The notes under the pieces are model-generated. The model made no database searches. It was not told the origin of the DNA and was given only the letters and a program-made list of their open reading frames with translations. A stretch of DNA of 64,000 bases, taken from assembly GCA_017417385.1 (NCBI GenBank), contig JAFPZF010000007.1, positions 85,977-149,976 of the forward strand, in the 5' to 3' direction. Position 1 is the stretch's first letter. Every line of letters starts with the position of its first letter. Below are positions 43,003 through 50,328 of the stretch, piece after piece. The position numbers and the translations under genes are program-made. This DNA is from Bacteroidales bacterium (GTDB lineage Bacteria; Bacteroidota; Bacteroidia; Bacteroidales; Marinilabiliaceae).

Positions 43003-43632
43003 TCAGAAAAGGGTCGGAGGGGAAGAAAGAGACGGGGAAGAAGGAGACGGGGAAGAGGGAGAAGGGGTATCAAGAGGCTTAGGGCCGTAGGGGTAGACGC
43101 CGAGGGCGTAGGCACGGACGAGGGCCGCATGAGAGAGGGGCTTGGAAGGGTCGTCGGGGTCGGGATTCGTATTATAGTCGAGGAGGACAATGGTCTTATC
43201 CTTCTCCGCTTCGCGGAGGCGGTCGATGATGTTCATACAGTGGTGCTCGAGCATCCACAGGTAGGAAGGGAGATAGATCTCGCGACGGGCATCGAGATAG
43301 GAGAGGAGCTCGGCACCATGGACGCCACGGCGATGACCAAGAGGTGGGCCGAAACGTCGAACAGTGCGCTTCATATCCTTCATAGTATCATTCTGAAAGA
43401 GCGAGACGTCGACATCGGCAGACTCGAAGACCTTGAGGCCCTGCCAGATAGCCTCGACACAAGTGGCTGTGAGAGGCTCTGAAAAGGGGACTGGAATGTC
43501 ACCATGAGGGTAGAAAGGGCTAAGACGGACTAAGCCGTCTTTAGCCTGACTCGTGACGTCGCAGATAAGGCAATCGCCATACCTCTTGAGGAGCGTATGC
43601 TCCTTGCAACGCTTATTCTCGACAACAATCAT
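43003..43632 (-). CDS. Conserved hypothetical protein (DUF6939-like)
   Basis: A 209-residue protein. The start at 43632 (MIVVENKRCKEHTLLKRYG) is preferred because the longer frame overlaps the upstream gene. Conserved-looking blocks are DCLICDVTSQAKDGLVRLSPFYPHGDIPVPF, TCVEAIWQGLKVFE and FGPPLGHRRGVHG. These resemble an uncharacterised Bacteroidales family (I believe DUF6939, not verified). The C-terminus is a low-complexity Pro/Ser tail (SPSPSSPS type) that may be dispensable. No catalytic function is proposed. It follows the DUF1015 gene by 19 bases on the same strand. Confidence 0.65.
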   Translation of the reverse strand: MIVVENKRCKEHTLLKRYGDCLICDVTSQAKDGLVRLSPFYPHGDIPVPFSEPLTATCVEAIWQGLKVFESADVDVSLFQNDTMKDMKRTVRRFGPPLGHRRGVHGAELLSYLDARREIYLPSYLWMLEHHCMNIIDRLREAEKDKTIVLLDYNTNPDPDDPSKPLSHAALVRAYALGVYPYGPKPLDTPSPSSPSPSSPSLSSPPTLF

Positions 43633-43641
43633 CGGAAGCAC

Positions 43642-43659
43642 CTCCCCTACCCTAGTCGA
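43642..43659 (+). repeat. Dispersed motif CTCCCCTACCCTAGTCGA, copy 5
   Basis: Eighteen bases identical to 1023-1040. It spans the stop codon of the DUF1015 gene and the gap to the next gene. Confidence 0.6.
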
Positions 43660-44911
43660 CGTCGTTGTCGACAGACTTGACAAAGAGACCCGAGCGGAGC
43701 TTAGGCTCGAACCACGTCGTCTTAGGCGGCATGATGTTGCCAGTGTCCGCGATGTTGATAAGCTGTGCCATAGAGACCGGATACATAGCGAAGGCGACCT
43801 TCATCTCGCCACTATCGACACGGCGTGAGAGCTCGGAGAGACCACGGATGCCACCTACAAAGTCGATACGAGTAGAGCGGCGGAGGTCCTCGATTCCGAG
43901 GATAGAGCAGAGCACATTATCGGAGAGGACGCTGACGTCGAGGACCTTGATAGGATCCGAGTCGTCGTAGGTACCGGGGCGAGCCGTCAGTTTGTACCAA
44001 GAGCCAGCGAGGTACATGCCGAACTCGTGGAGGCGTGAAGGGTGGTAAGGTTCGGAGCCCATCTTCTCAACAGTCATAACCTCGGATAGCTTAGCGAGGA
44101 AGTCAGCCTCGGAGAGGCCATTGAGGTCTCGGACGACGCGATTGTAGTCCATGATATGGAGCTGGTTGTCTGGGAAGTGGACAGCCATGAAGAAGTTGTA
44201 GTTCTCGTCGCCCCTGTGAGCAGGATTCTTAGCTGCGAACTCCTCGCCGATACGTCCGGCGGCGGCAGTACGATGGTGACCGTCGGCGACATAGGTAGCG
44301 TCAACCTTCTCGGCAAATAGACGCTGAAGGTCGGAGACGTCCTTACGGTCGGAGACAACCCAGAGAGTGTGACCTATGCCGTCTTCGGAGACGAAGTCGT
44401 ATTCAGGAGCGTTCTTCATCGTCTTGGCGACGATAGCATCAATCTCCGGGACAGCCTTGTAGGCGAGGAAGACAGGCTCGATGTTCGCCTTCAGGTGGCG
44501 GGTAAGGACCATACGGTCTTCCTCCTTGTCTGGGCGAGTCAGCTCATGCTTCTTGATAAGTCCGGCGCGATAGTCGTCGCAAGAAGCAGCGCCGACTATG
44601 CCACACTGCCTGCGACAGTCCATAGTCTGCTCGTAGACGTAGTAGCAAGGCTCGGCGTCCTGACGGAGCCAGCCATTAGCCTTAGCCTTGGCAAAGTTGG
44701 CGACAGCCATGTCGTAGACAGTCTGGCTATGAATATCAGTGCCTGGGGGGCAGTCGATTTCCGCACGGGTGATATGAAGGAGACTGCACTCCTTGCCTTG
44801 GGCCATAGCGGCAGCCTCCTCGGAGTTCATGACATCGTAGGGGAGGCAGGAAAGCTGGCTTGCGATTTCTTTTTTAGGTCTAAAAGCCTTGAAAGGTCTA
44901 ACCTTAACCAT
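43652..44911 (-). CDS. DUF1015 family protein
   Basis: A 419-residue cytosolic protein covering the whole DUF1015 family: N-terminal VRPFKAFRP and LPYDVMNSEEA, SLLHITRAEID, the YYVYEQ segment, KKHELTRPDKEEDRM, the signature VADGHHRTAAA and a C-terminal DRVxSGEMKVAFAMYPVS-like block. The family is widespread, often beside serine or phosphoglycerate metabolism genes, and some members act as kinases on small molecules, but the reaction here is not established. It is probably transcribed with the smaller gene downstream. Confidence 0.9.
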   Translation of the reverse strand: MVKVRPFKAFRPKKEIASQLSCLPYDVMNSEEAAAMAQGKECSLLHITRAEIDCPPGTDIHSQTVYDMAVANFAKAKANGWLRQDAEPCYYVYEQTMDCRRQCGIVGAASCDDYRAGLIKKHELTRPDKEEDRMVLTRHLKANIEPVFLAYKAVPEIDAIVAKTMKNAPEYDFVSEDGIGHTLWVVSDRKDVSDLQRLFAEKVDATYVADGHHRTAAAGRIGEEFAAKNPAHRGDENYNFFMAVHFPDNQLHIMDYNRVVRDLNGLSEADFLAKLSEVMTVEKMGSEPYHPSRLHEFGMYLAGSWYKLTARPGTYDDSDPIKVLDVSVLSDNVLCSILGIEDLRRSTRIDFVGGIRGLSELSRRVDSGEMKVAFAMYPVSMAQLINIADTGNIMPPKTTWFEPKLRSGLFVKSVDNDVD

Positions 44912-44931
44912 AGGAAATAAGAATTAAAGCA

Positions 44932-44973
44932 AAACAAAAGGCTCGCAGTGCAAGGATGCGACTGCCAGCCTCT
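44932..44973 (-). terminator. Terminator of the DUF4332 gene
   Basis: On the minus strand GAGGCT-x-GCAGT pairs with ACTGC-x-AGCCTT, followed by TTTGTTTTG. Confidence 0.75.
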
Positions 44974-45021
44974 TAAACATTACGGGAATACTCCCATAGA
45001 TCAGTCTGCGGACCGGTCGGC

Positions 45022-45432
45022 TTAGTAAGTTACGACAGGTTCGAGTTCCTTAGCCTGAGCGATCATCTTCTCGAGCTCGGTGACAGAAGGAACGCGGTTG
45101 CAGAGATTCTTCTCGTTGTTGACCTCAACCATCTTAGGCTGGAGGTTAGCAGCTACCCTGTGGCGGAACTCCTTAACAGTGTCGACGCCAGCGGCCTCGA
45201 GGAGCTCAGCGAACTGACCAGCTACGCCGTTGATACGGAAGAGGTCGGCGTGGTTGACCCACTTGAGGATGAGCTTGTCGCTGATGCCAGTAGCCTCGGC
45301 GATCTTAGCACGGCCAGAGCGGCTAGCGCCCTTCTCAAGGAGATCCTCGGTGGTCTTGATACCGAAGGCTACCAACTTCTCTGCGTAGACAGGGCCGATG
45401 CCCTCAATCTGATCTATCTTATGTGTTGCCAT
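45022..45432 (-). CDS. Helix-hairpin-helix protein of DUF4332 type
   Basis: A 136-residue small soluble protein. Its N-terminal HhH motif IEGIGPVYAEKLVAFGIKTTEDLLEKGAS is followed by SGRAKIAEATGISDKLILKWVNHADLFRINGVAGQFAELLEAAGVDTV, i.e. two helix-hairpin-helix units. This suggests non-specific DNA or nucleic-acid binding. The exact role is unknown. It has its own promoter and terminator, an arrangement that fits a highly expressed small protein. Confidence 0.82.
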   Translation of the reverse strand: MATHKIDQIEGIGPVYAEKLVAFGIKTTEDLLEKGASRSGRAKIAEATGISDKLILKWVNHADLFRINGVAGQFAELLEAAGVDTVKEFRHRVAANLQPKMVEVNNEKNLCNRVPSVTELEKMIAQAKELEPVVTY

Positions 45433-45460
45433 AAACTTGAAATAAATTAGTTAATGATTG

Positions 45461-45489
45461 CAAATTTATGATTTTATAGGATATTTCAA
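45461..45489 (-). promoter_or_regulatory. Promoter of the DUF4332 gene
   Basis: Minus-strand TTG (45489-45487) and TAAATTTG (45468-45461) with an 18-base spacer, 29 bases before the start. Confidence 0.7.
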
Positions 45490-45536
45490 ACAAAGATTTG
45501 CAAATATATTTAAGTATGGCGAAGAATTTAGACAGA

Positions 45537-46577
45537 TTACATCTGCTTGTCGAGCGTCGCCTGCTGGTTCATACGTTCAACGAGGTAGTTGAACATAGCG
45601 TTGGCGTGCCGTTGCTCGGAGGCGAGAGACTTCATAACATCAGGGCTGGCAGCCTCGATAAGGTCTAGGGCCTTGGAGCACCAGAGGGCGGCCTGCTGAG
45701 AATCGTCCTCGCGCTCGTAGGAGAGGGCGACATTGAGGGCAGCACGGACACGTTCTGGGGCGGACATGTCATTCATATATATGTCGACCCAGAGGTTACG
45801 AGCCTCCTGCCATTTATTCTTATCGACCCATGAAGAGGCGGCGGTAGAACGGGGGTCGGTCGTCACATAGATACGACGGTAGACGCGCTGCCAGACAGGG
45901 ATAAGCATATCGGCAGTACGAACGCCGACATTGTCAGCGAGGTCGCGATAGCGGAAAGAAATCTGTGGCAGGTTGGCGACGACCTCGCGGAGTGTAGGCT
46001 TGCAAGCTTCGTAGACGAGAGTGTCGTGGCGAGTGGAGAGAGGAAAAGACTGAGAGGGGGAGGTGACAAGGCTGAAAGTCGAAGAAGTGGCACATATCAA
46101 GGAGGCGCACTTCTGTGCGTCGCCGTCCTCGTCGTGAGAGTCCTGGACGCCGATAGTAGCTGACGACTCCAAGTCTTGGAGCATCAGCACAACAGTATGT
46201 TGCTTGCCACGGAAAATAGAGTCGAGGAGAGAGGGACGGTCGCCAATGCCGACATGCCTATAGACGAGAGCCGTCTTGAGGTAGCCACTCTTGTCGACCT
46301 CGTCGGCAAGAGCCTTGCACAGCTGTCGTGGCATACGATTCTGACTGACACGAGTAACGAGCTTGACGTCCTCGTTAGTAGAGTCGATAGTAGCGTCGGA
46401 ATACCTCGGGTTGAGGACAGACTCGACGATGACGACAGTGTCTGTCCAAGTCGGGAGAGTGTAGGTAGCGGGTCGAAGGACGTCGAACGAGACGAAGCTG
46501 TGGCTGACACTCGAGCAGCCGACAAGCGAGAAGAGGCAGAGCGCCAGTGATATGTTTTTTAAACTATTCATAGACAA
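45537..46577 (-). CDS. Lipoprotein of DUF6340-like type
   Basis: A 346-residue protein with signal peptide and lipobox SLVGC at about residues 17-21. The N-terminal half (VLRPATYTLPTWTDTVVIVES) and central HTVVLMLQDLES segment look like a conserved bacteroidal lipoprotein family (probably DUF6340, unverified). The C-terminal 100 residues contain helical TPR-like repeats (WQEARNLWVDIYMND, ALNVALSYEREDDSQQAALWCSKALDLIE). It is probably periplasmic-side anchored. The two possible starts (MSMN) are two codons apart. Confidence 0.65.
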   Translation of the reverse strand: MSMNSLKNISLALCLFSLVGCSSVSHSFVSFDVLRPATYTLPTWTDTVVIVESVLNPRYSDATIDSTNEDVKLVTRVSQNRMPRQLCKALADEVDKSGYLKTALVYRHVGIGDRPSLLDSIFRGKQHTVVLMLQDLESSATIGVQDSHDEDGDAQKCASLICATSSTFSLVTSPSQSFPLSTRHDTLVYEACKPTLREVVANLPQISFRYRDLADNVGVRTADMLIPVWQRVYRRIYVTTDPRSTAASSWVDKNKWQEARNLWVDIYMNDMSAPERVRAALNVALSYEREDDSQQAALWCSKALDLIEAASPDVMKSLASEQRHANAMFNYLVERMNQQATLDKQM

Positions 46578-46602
46578 CCCAATAAAAACATTCTACAAAT
46601 AA

Positions 46603-46625
46603 AGGGAACTTCTGAAACTTCCCTA
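46603..46625. repeat. Short empty form of the inverted-repeat element
   Basis: AGGGAACTTCT directly abuts GAAACTTCCCTA, i.e. the two ends of the 21827/22186 elements joined without internal modules. It lies between tgt and the lipoprotein gene. Confidence 0.55.
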
Positions 46626-46670
46626 AAAGCATCGACAGCCGCCAGGAGGGGTGATGGGGAGAGGCGGAAG

Positions 46671-47801
46671 TCAGAGACGATTCTGAAGTCTACGGACCAT
46701 GACATTCTTCCAGTCAGCATAGTCGCCAGCAATGATATGTTGACGAGCCATAGAGACAAGATGGAGGTAGAAGGCGATATTGTGTTCGGATGCTATAAGC
46801 GCGCCGAGCATTTCGCCAGCCACGAAGAGATGTCGGACGTAGGCCTTCGAGTAGACCTTGTCGACAAAAGACGTGCCACACTCGTCGAGGGGGCTGAAAT
46901 CAGTCTTCCACTTCTCGTTCTTGAGGTTGATGATACCATTCTCGGTAAAGATCATGCCATTGCGACCATTGCGAGTCGGCATAACACAGTCGAACATATC
47001 GACGCCGAGGGCAATATTCTCGAGAATGTTGACAGGAGTCCCGACGCCCATGAGGTAGCGAGGCTTGTCGGCGGGGAGGATTGAGTTGACGATGCTGACC
47101 ATCTCGTACATGACGTCGGTCGGCTCACCGACAGCGAGACCGCCGATAGCGTTACCTTCGCGTTGAAGTTCAGCAATCTCAGTAGCTGCGCGGACACGGA
47201 GATCCTTGTGAGCGGCGCCTTGCACGATCGGGAAGAAAGTCTGGCTATGGCCATAGAGCGGCTGAGTCTCGTCGAAGTGTTTGACACCTCTTTTAAGCCA
47301 CTTCATAGTCAGATTGAGGGACTTTTCGGCGTACTTATGGTCGGACTGTCCTGGGGGACATTCGTCGAGGGCCATCATAATATCGGAGCCGATGACGCGC
47401 TGAGCGTCGACGACGCTTTCGGGAGTAAAAGTATGCTTAGAGCCGTCGATATGAGAGCGGAAGACGACTCCCTCGTCGGTCAACTTACGGTTTTGGCTAA
47501 GGGAGAAGACCTGGAAGCCGCCGCTATCAGTAAGGATAGGTTTCTGCCAGCCGTTGAACTTGTGGAGTCCGCCGGCTGCGCGGAGGACGTCGAGACCAGG
47601 GCGGAGGTAGAGGTGGTAAGTATTACCGAGAATAATCTGCGCCTTGGCGTCGTCGCTGACATCGCGGAAATGCAGGCCCTTGACGGAGCCGACAGTACCG
47701 ACTGGCATGAAGATAGGAGTCTCAATGACGCCGTGGTCAGTCTCAATCCTGCCAGCTCTAGCAGAACTACCCTTGTCAGTATATTGGACTTGAAATTTCA
47801 T
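46671..47801 (-). CDS. tgt: Queuine/preQ1 tRNA-guanine transglycosylase
   Basis: A 376-residue TIM-barrel enzyme that exchanges guanine-34 for preQ1 in tRNAs with GUN anticodons. Motifs: MPVGTVGSVKG, GNTYHLYLRPG, DSGGFQVFSLS (general-acid/base Asp), GGLAVGEP, and VDMFDCVMPTRNGRNG (nucleophile Asp). The zinc-binding C-x-C-x2-C...H site is not present in standard form: the region reads DECGTSFVDKVYSKAYVRHL with a single Cys. This appears to be a lineage variant in Bacteroidota, where GTSFVD replaces the zinc loop. The rest of the barrel is intact, so activity is likely. Confidence 0.95.
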   Translation of the reverse strand: MKFQVQYTDKGSSARAGRIETDHGVIETPIFMPVGTVGSVKGLHFRDVSDDAKAQIILGNTYHLYLRPGLDVLRAAGGLHKFNGWQKPILTDSGGFQVFSLSQNRKLTDEGVVFRSHIDGSKHTFTPESVVDAQRVIGSDIMMALDECPPGQSDHKYAEKSLNLTMKWLKRGVKHFDETQPLYGHSQTFFPIVQGAAHKDLRVRAATEIAELQREGNAIGGLAVGEPTDVMYEMVSIVNSILPADKPRYLMGVGTPVNILENIALGVDMFDCVMPTRNGRNGMIFTENGIINLKNEKWKTDFSPLDECGTSFVDKVYSKAYVRHLFVAGEMLGALIASEHNIAFYLHLVSMARQHIIAGDYADWKNVMVRRLQNRL

Positions 47802-47848
47802 AGTATAATAATGTCTATGTAAAGGTAAAGAAAAAAACGCAGGGAGAC

Positions 47849-47877
47849 AAAAAAAGTGCCTGTATATCCACAGGCAC
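47849..47877 (-). terminator. Terminator of the SiaC-like gene pair
   Basis: On the minus strand GTGCCTGT pairs with ACAGGCAC and is followed by a T run. Confidence 0.85.
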
Positions 47878-47927
47878 GGAAAAAAGGAAGAGAGAATAAC
47901 GTCAGTATCTGGGAAGGGGTAGAGACG

Positions 47928-48296
47928 CTATTCTTCGTCAACTTCAACTAGCTCGAACTTAAGACCCTCCATAAGGTCACGGTAGTCCTCGCCGGCCTCC
48001 TCCATATCAGAGAATCCGTCGGTGTAGTACCAGAAGACAGACACGGGTTTGCCGGTGCGGTTGATACGCTCGAGGGTACGGAAGAGTTCGAGGAGGCACT
48101 TAGAGCTACTCGTATTAAAATAGTTGAGATGAACGGAGACGTCGAGACTAGAGAACTCGAGACTACCGATACGCGCTATCAGGTTTCGGTAGAACTCGAT
48201 AGCGTTGTCCATGAAGGAACGACCTTTGATTACCAACTCCCTTCCATCGAACGTAACCAGAGGGCTACGCTCGGTCTGGGTCATCAAAATATCCAT
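47928..48296 (-). CDS. SiaC-like regulatory phosphoprotein (DUF1987), paralogue 1
   Basis: A 122-residue single-domain protein of DUF1987. The hallmark is LNYFNTSSSKCLLELFRTLERI, which holds the phosphorylatable Thr/Ser of the SiaC/STAS-like fold, preceded by VIKGRSFMDNAIEFY. In Pseudomonas, SiaC is phosphorylated by SiaB, dephosphorylated by SiaA and controls the diguanylate cyclase SiaD. None of those partners is adjacent here. It is the second gene of a tandem pair 22 bases apart, ended by a strong terminator. Confidence 0.85.
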   Translation of the reverse strand: MDILMTQTERSPLVTFDGRELVIKGRSFMDNAIEFYRNLIARIGSLEFSSLDVSVHLNYFNTSSSKCLLELFRTLERINRTGKPVSVFWYYTDGFSDMEEAGEDYRDLMEGLKFELVEVDEE

Positions 48297-48318
48297 AAGA
48301 AGTTAAGGTTCAGCACGC

Positions 48319-48678
48319 TTATTCGTCAAGTTCCTCGAGGTCTATGTCTATGTTGCGGAGGAGTTCCTTGAATTCCTCGGCGCTATCTTTCATATCCTCA
48401 TCGTCGGCCTTGTAAGTCCAGCGGATGCTGCACTTCTGGTTGAGGGCCTTCTTGTCGATAAGTGTCAGAAGATCCATGAGACATTTAGAGCTACTGGTAT
48501 TGAAGAAATCCAAACCGATTTCGACTTTCAAGTCGCCAGTGTGTTCTTCCACCATTTTTCTGATGGGAGCATAAAACTCGACGGAGTTCTCCATATAGGA
48601 GCGCCCCGTAATCGTCAACACACCGTCTTGAAACGATATTGTCGGAGTTCTGTTCGTTCCAGGTATCAAAGTGTTCAT
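48319..48678 (-). CDS. SiaC-like regulatory phosphoprotein (DUF1987), paralogue 2
   Basis: A 119-residue paralogue of the following gene. It has VLTITGRSYMENSVEFYAPI and LDFFNTSSSKCLMDLLTLIDKK, the same phospho-site environment. The C-terminus is acidic (DIDLEELDE). It is the promoter-proximal gene of the pair. Two divergent SiaC copies side by side suggest that they respond to different kinases or form a heteromeric switch; this is inference. Confidence 0.85.
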   Translation of the reverse strand: MNTLIPGTNRTPTISFQDGVLTITGRSYMENSVEFYAPIRKMVEEHTGDLKVEIGLDFFNTSSSKCLMDLLTLIDKKALNQKCSIRWTYKADDEDMKDSAEEFKELLRNIDIDLEELDE

Positions 48679-48786
48679 ATCTACTGTATCTCTTTATCTT
48701 ACGTAGCTACAAATACAGTGCCATGGTTGTCGGGAGGGGGAGCTGGAGGGGAGCCTCACGAAACTACGCACTTGCAAATATTTCCT

Positions 48787-48817
48787 CAAAGTTAGATATT
48801 TTGGAATATTAAAACAA
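48787..48817 (-). promoter_or_regulatory. Promoter of the SiaC-like pair
   Basis: Minus-strand TTG (48817-48815) and TAACTTTG (48794-48787), 20-base spacer. The leader is about 100 bases. Confidence 0.65.
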
Positions 48818-48915
48818 CACAAAAAGGAGATTTTGCATCTGATAAGTGAATTTAAGATAAAAAAAGGGAGATAAAGGAGGTTTGAAATAGGTTGAGAGAG
48901 AGGGGAATGGGGGCG

Positions 48916-48944
48916 GACAGGTCTAATACAAGTCTAACCGACGG
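48916..48944 (+). repeat. Dispersed TCTAATACA/GTCTAACC repeat
   Basis: GACAGGTCTAATACAAGTC followed by TAACCGACGG. It lies in the 387-base gap between the SiaC pair and dnaN, which otherwise holds only the two promoters and purine-rich DNA. Confidence 0.5.
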
Positions 48945-49030
48945 TGCAGGAATGAGGCATGAAAGGAGAGAGCCGAGTGGTGAAAAACTGGAGAATTGAG
49001 AAAGGGCTTAGATAATACAGGAAAAATTGT

Positions 49031-49038
49031 TACATTTG
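49031..49038 (+). promoter_or_regulatory. -7 element of dnaN
   Basis: TACATTTG followed by CGAGC, 27 bases before the ATG. Confidence 0.6.
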
Positions 49039-49065
49039 CGAGCAAATAAAAAAATAGAATACCTA

Positions 49066-50193
49066 ATGAGATTCACCGTATCGAGCGGCGAGCTAGTGTC
49101 TCGTCTGCAAACAATGGGAAAGATTATTAGCGAGAAAGTATCGATTCCCATCATGTCAAACATCCTGTTCTCAGTCCGCGGTAATAGTCTCATTCTGACA
49201 GCCGCAAACTCCGAGAACAGAATGACAACCACACTCGACATACAGAACGAGGAAGGTCAGGACGGGGACATCTGCATACCATCCGCGAAGTTGACCGACT
49301 ACATACGTCACTTACCCGAGCAGCCAATACTGTTCGTCATCAACACCGAGACATACGAGCTAGCGATAAACTCGCAGTCGGCGGTCAGCCGTCAGGTATG
49401 TGTAGGAGCAGAGGAGTACCCAGAGGACAAGGGGCTGGAGGGAGACGTCAAGAGTTTCAGCATCACAGAGGACGCTCTACTCTCGGGAATCAGTTCGACA
49501 GTCTTTGCAACGGCGAACGACACCATCAGAGCGTTCATGAACTGCATCTATATAGATATAGAGCAGGGAGGTACAGTCTCGTTCGTAGCAACGGACAGCC
49601 ACAAGATGGCGCGCTACATGCGTAGCAATGTCGAGACGGGCGACCTCGTATGTGGCATACTGCTGAACAAGAAGCCGGCGATGCTACTCCGGAGCATACT
49701 CTCGAAGACGACGGACGAGGTCAAGGTATCGTTTGACAGCCGTTCAATCATGTTTGAGACGAACATGTATCGATACGTGACGCGCCTATCTGAGGGCAAC
49801 TTCCCAGCGTACAAGTCGATCATACCGAACAACAATGACTTCAGGCTGACGATAAACCGTCAGGACATGCTGAGTGCGCTCATGCGCGTCAGTGTCTTCG
49901 TGGACGGCACGCACCTGGTCAAGTGTGAATTGTTCTCAAACTCGCTTCAGATGATAGCGCAGGACACAGACTATTCGTATTCGGCACAGGAGACGATAGC
50001 ATGCGAGTACAATGGTCCGGAGCTGACAATAGGATTCTCTGGCAAGTACTTGACCGAGTCGCTGAGCAACATAGAGTCAGCAGATGTCACGTTTGAGCTG
50101 TCGGATCCGTCACGTCCTGGGATGATCAGGCCACTCACGCAGGAGGAGAACACGGACATGCTCGTGATGATAATGCCGATGAACGTACAGTAG
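49066..50193 (+). CDS. dnaN: DNA polymerase III beta subunit (sliding clamp)
   Basis: A 375-residue clamp protein. The start at 49066 (MRFTVSSGELVSRLQTMGKII) matches family N-termini; 13 upstream codons of open frame precede the promoter element's expected start and are excluded. The three clamp folds are present, with CIPSAKLTDYIRHLPEQP, TVSFVATDSHKMARYM and EGNFPAYKSIIPNNNDF as recognisable blocks, and the C-terminus ends with LVMIMPMNV. It encircles DNA and tethers polymerases, including the translesion polymerase UmuC encoded earlier in the window. No dnaA or recF adjoins, so this is not a classical origin cluster. Confidence 0.96.
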   Translation: MRFTVSSGELVSRLQTMGKIISEKVSIPIMSNILFSVRGNSLILTAANSENRMTTTLDIQNEEGQDGDICIPSAKLTDYIRHLPEQPILFVINTETYELAINSQSAVSRQVCVGAEEYPEDKGLEGDVKSFSITEDALLSGISSTVFATANDTIRAFMNCIYIDIEQGGTVSFVATDSHKMARYMRSNVETGDLVCGILLNKKPAMLLRSILSKTTDEVKVSFDSRSIMFETNMYRYVTRLSEGNFPAYKSIIPNNNDFRLTINRQDMLSALMRVSVFVDGTHLVKCELFSNSLQMIAQDTDYSYSAQETIACEYNGPELTIGFSGKYLTESLSNIESADVTFELSDPSRPGMIRPLTQEENTDMLVMIMPMNVQ

Positions 50194-50256
50194 GGAGACG
50201 TCCACACAAAATGCTAAGGGCGGCTGGTAGCAATATCGGCTGCCCATTTTGTATGC

Positions 50257-50270
50257 ACTCCCCTACCCTA
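50257..50270 (+). repeat. Dispersed motif ACTCCCCTACCCTA, copy 6
   Basis: Exact copy in the convergent gap between dnaN and the GH140-like gene. Confidence 0.6.
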
Positions 50271-50328
50271 ACGAAAAAGAGCCCCGAGGAAAACCCCGAG
50301 ACTCGTGATATAATAGAGTTAAACTCTT

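Noticed and set aside
49031..50193. Replication origin near dnaN
   Set aside because: No dnaA, recF or gyrB neighbour and no cluster of DnaA-box-like sequences was seen.
50278..50310. Terminator between dnaN and the GH140-like gene
   Set aside because: CCCCGAG occurs twice as a direct repeat, not as complementary arms, and no convincing stem with a U tract forms.
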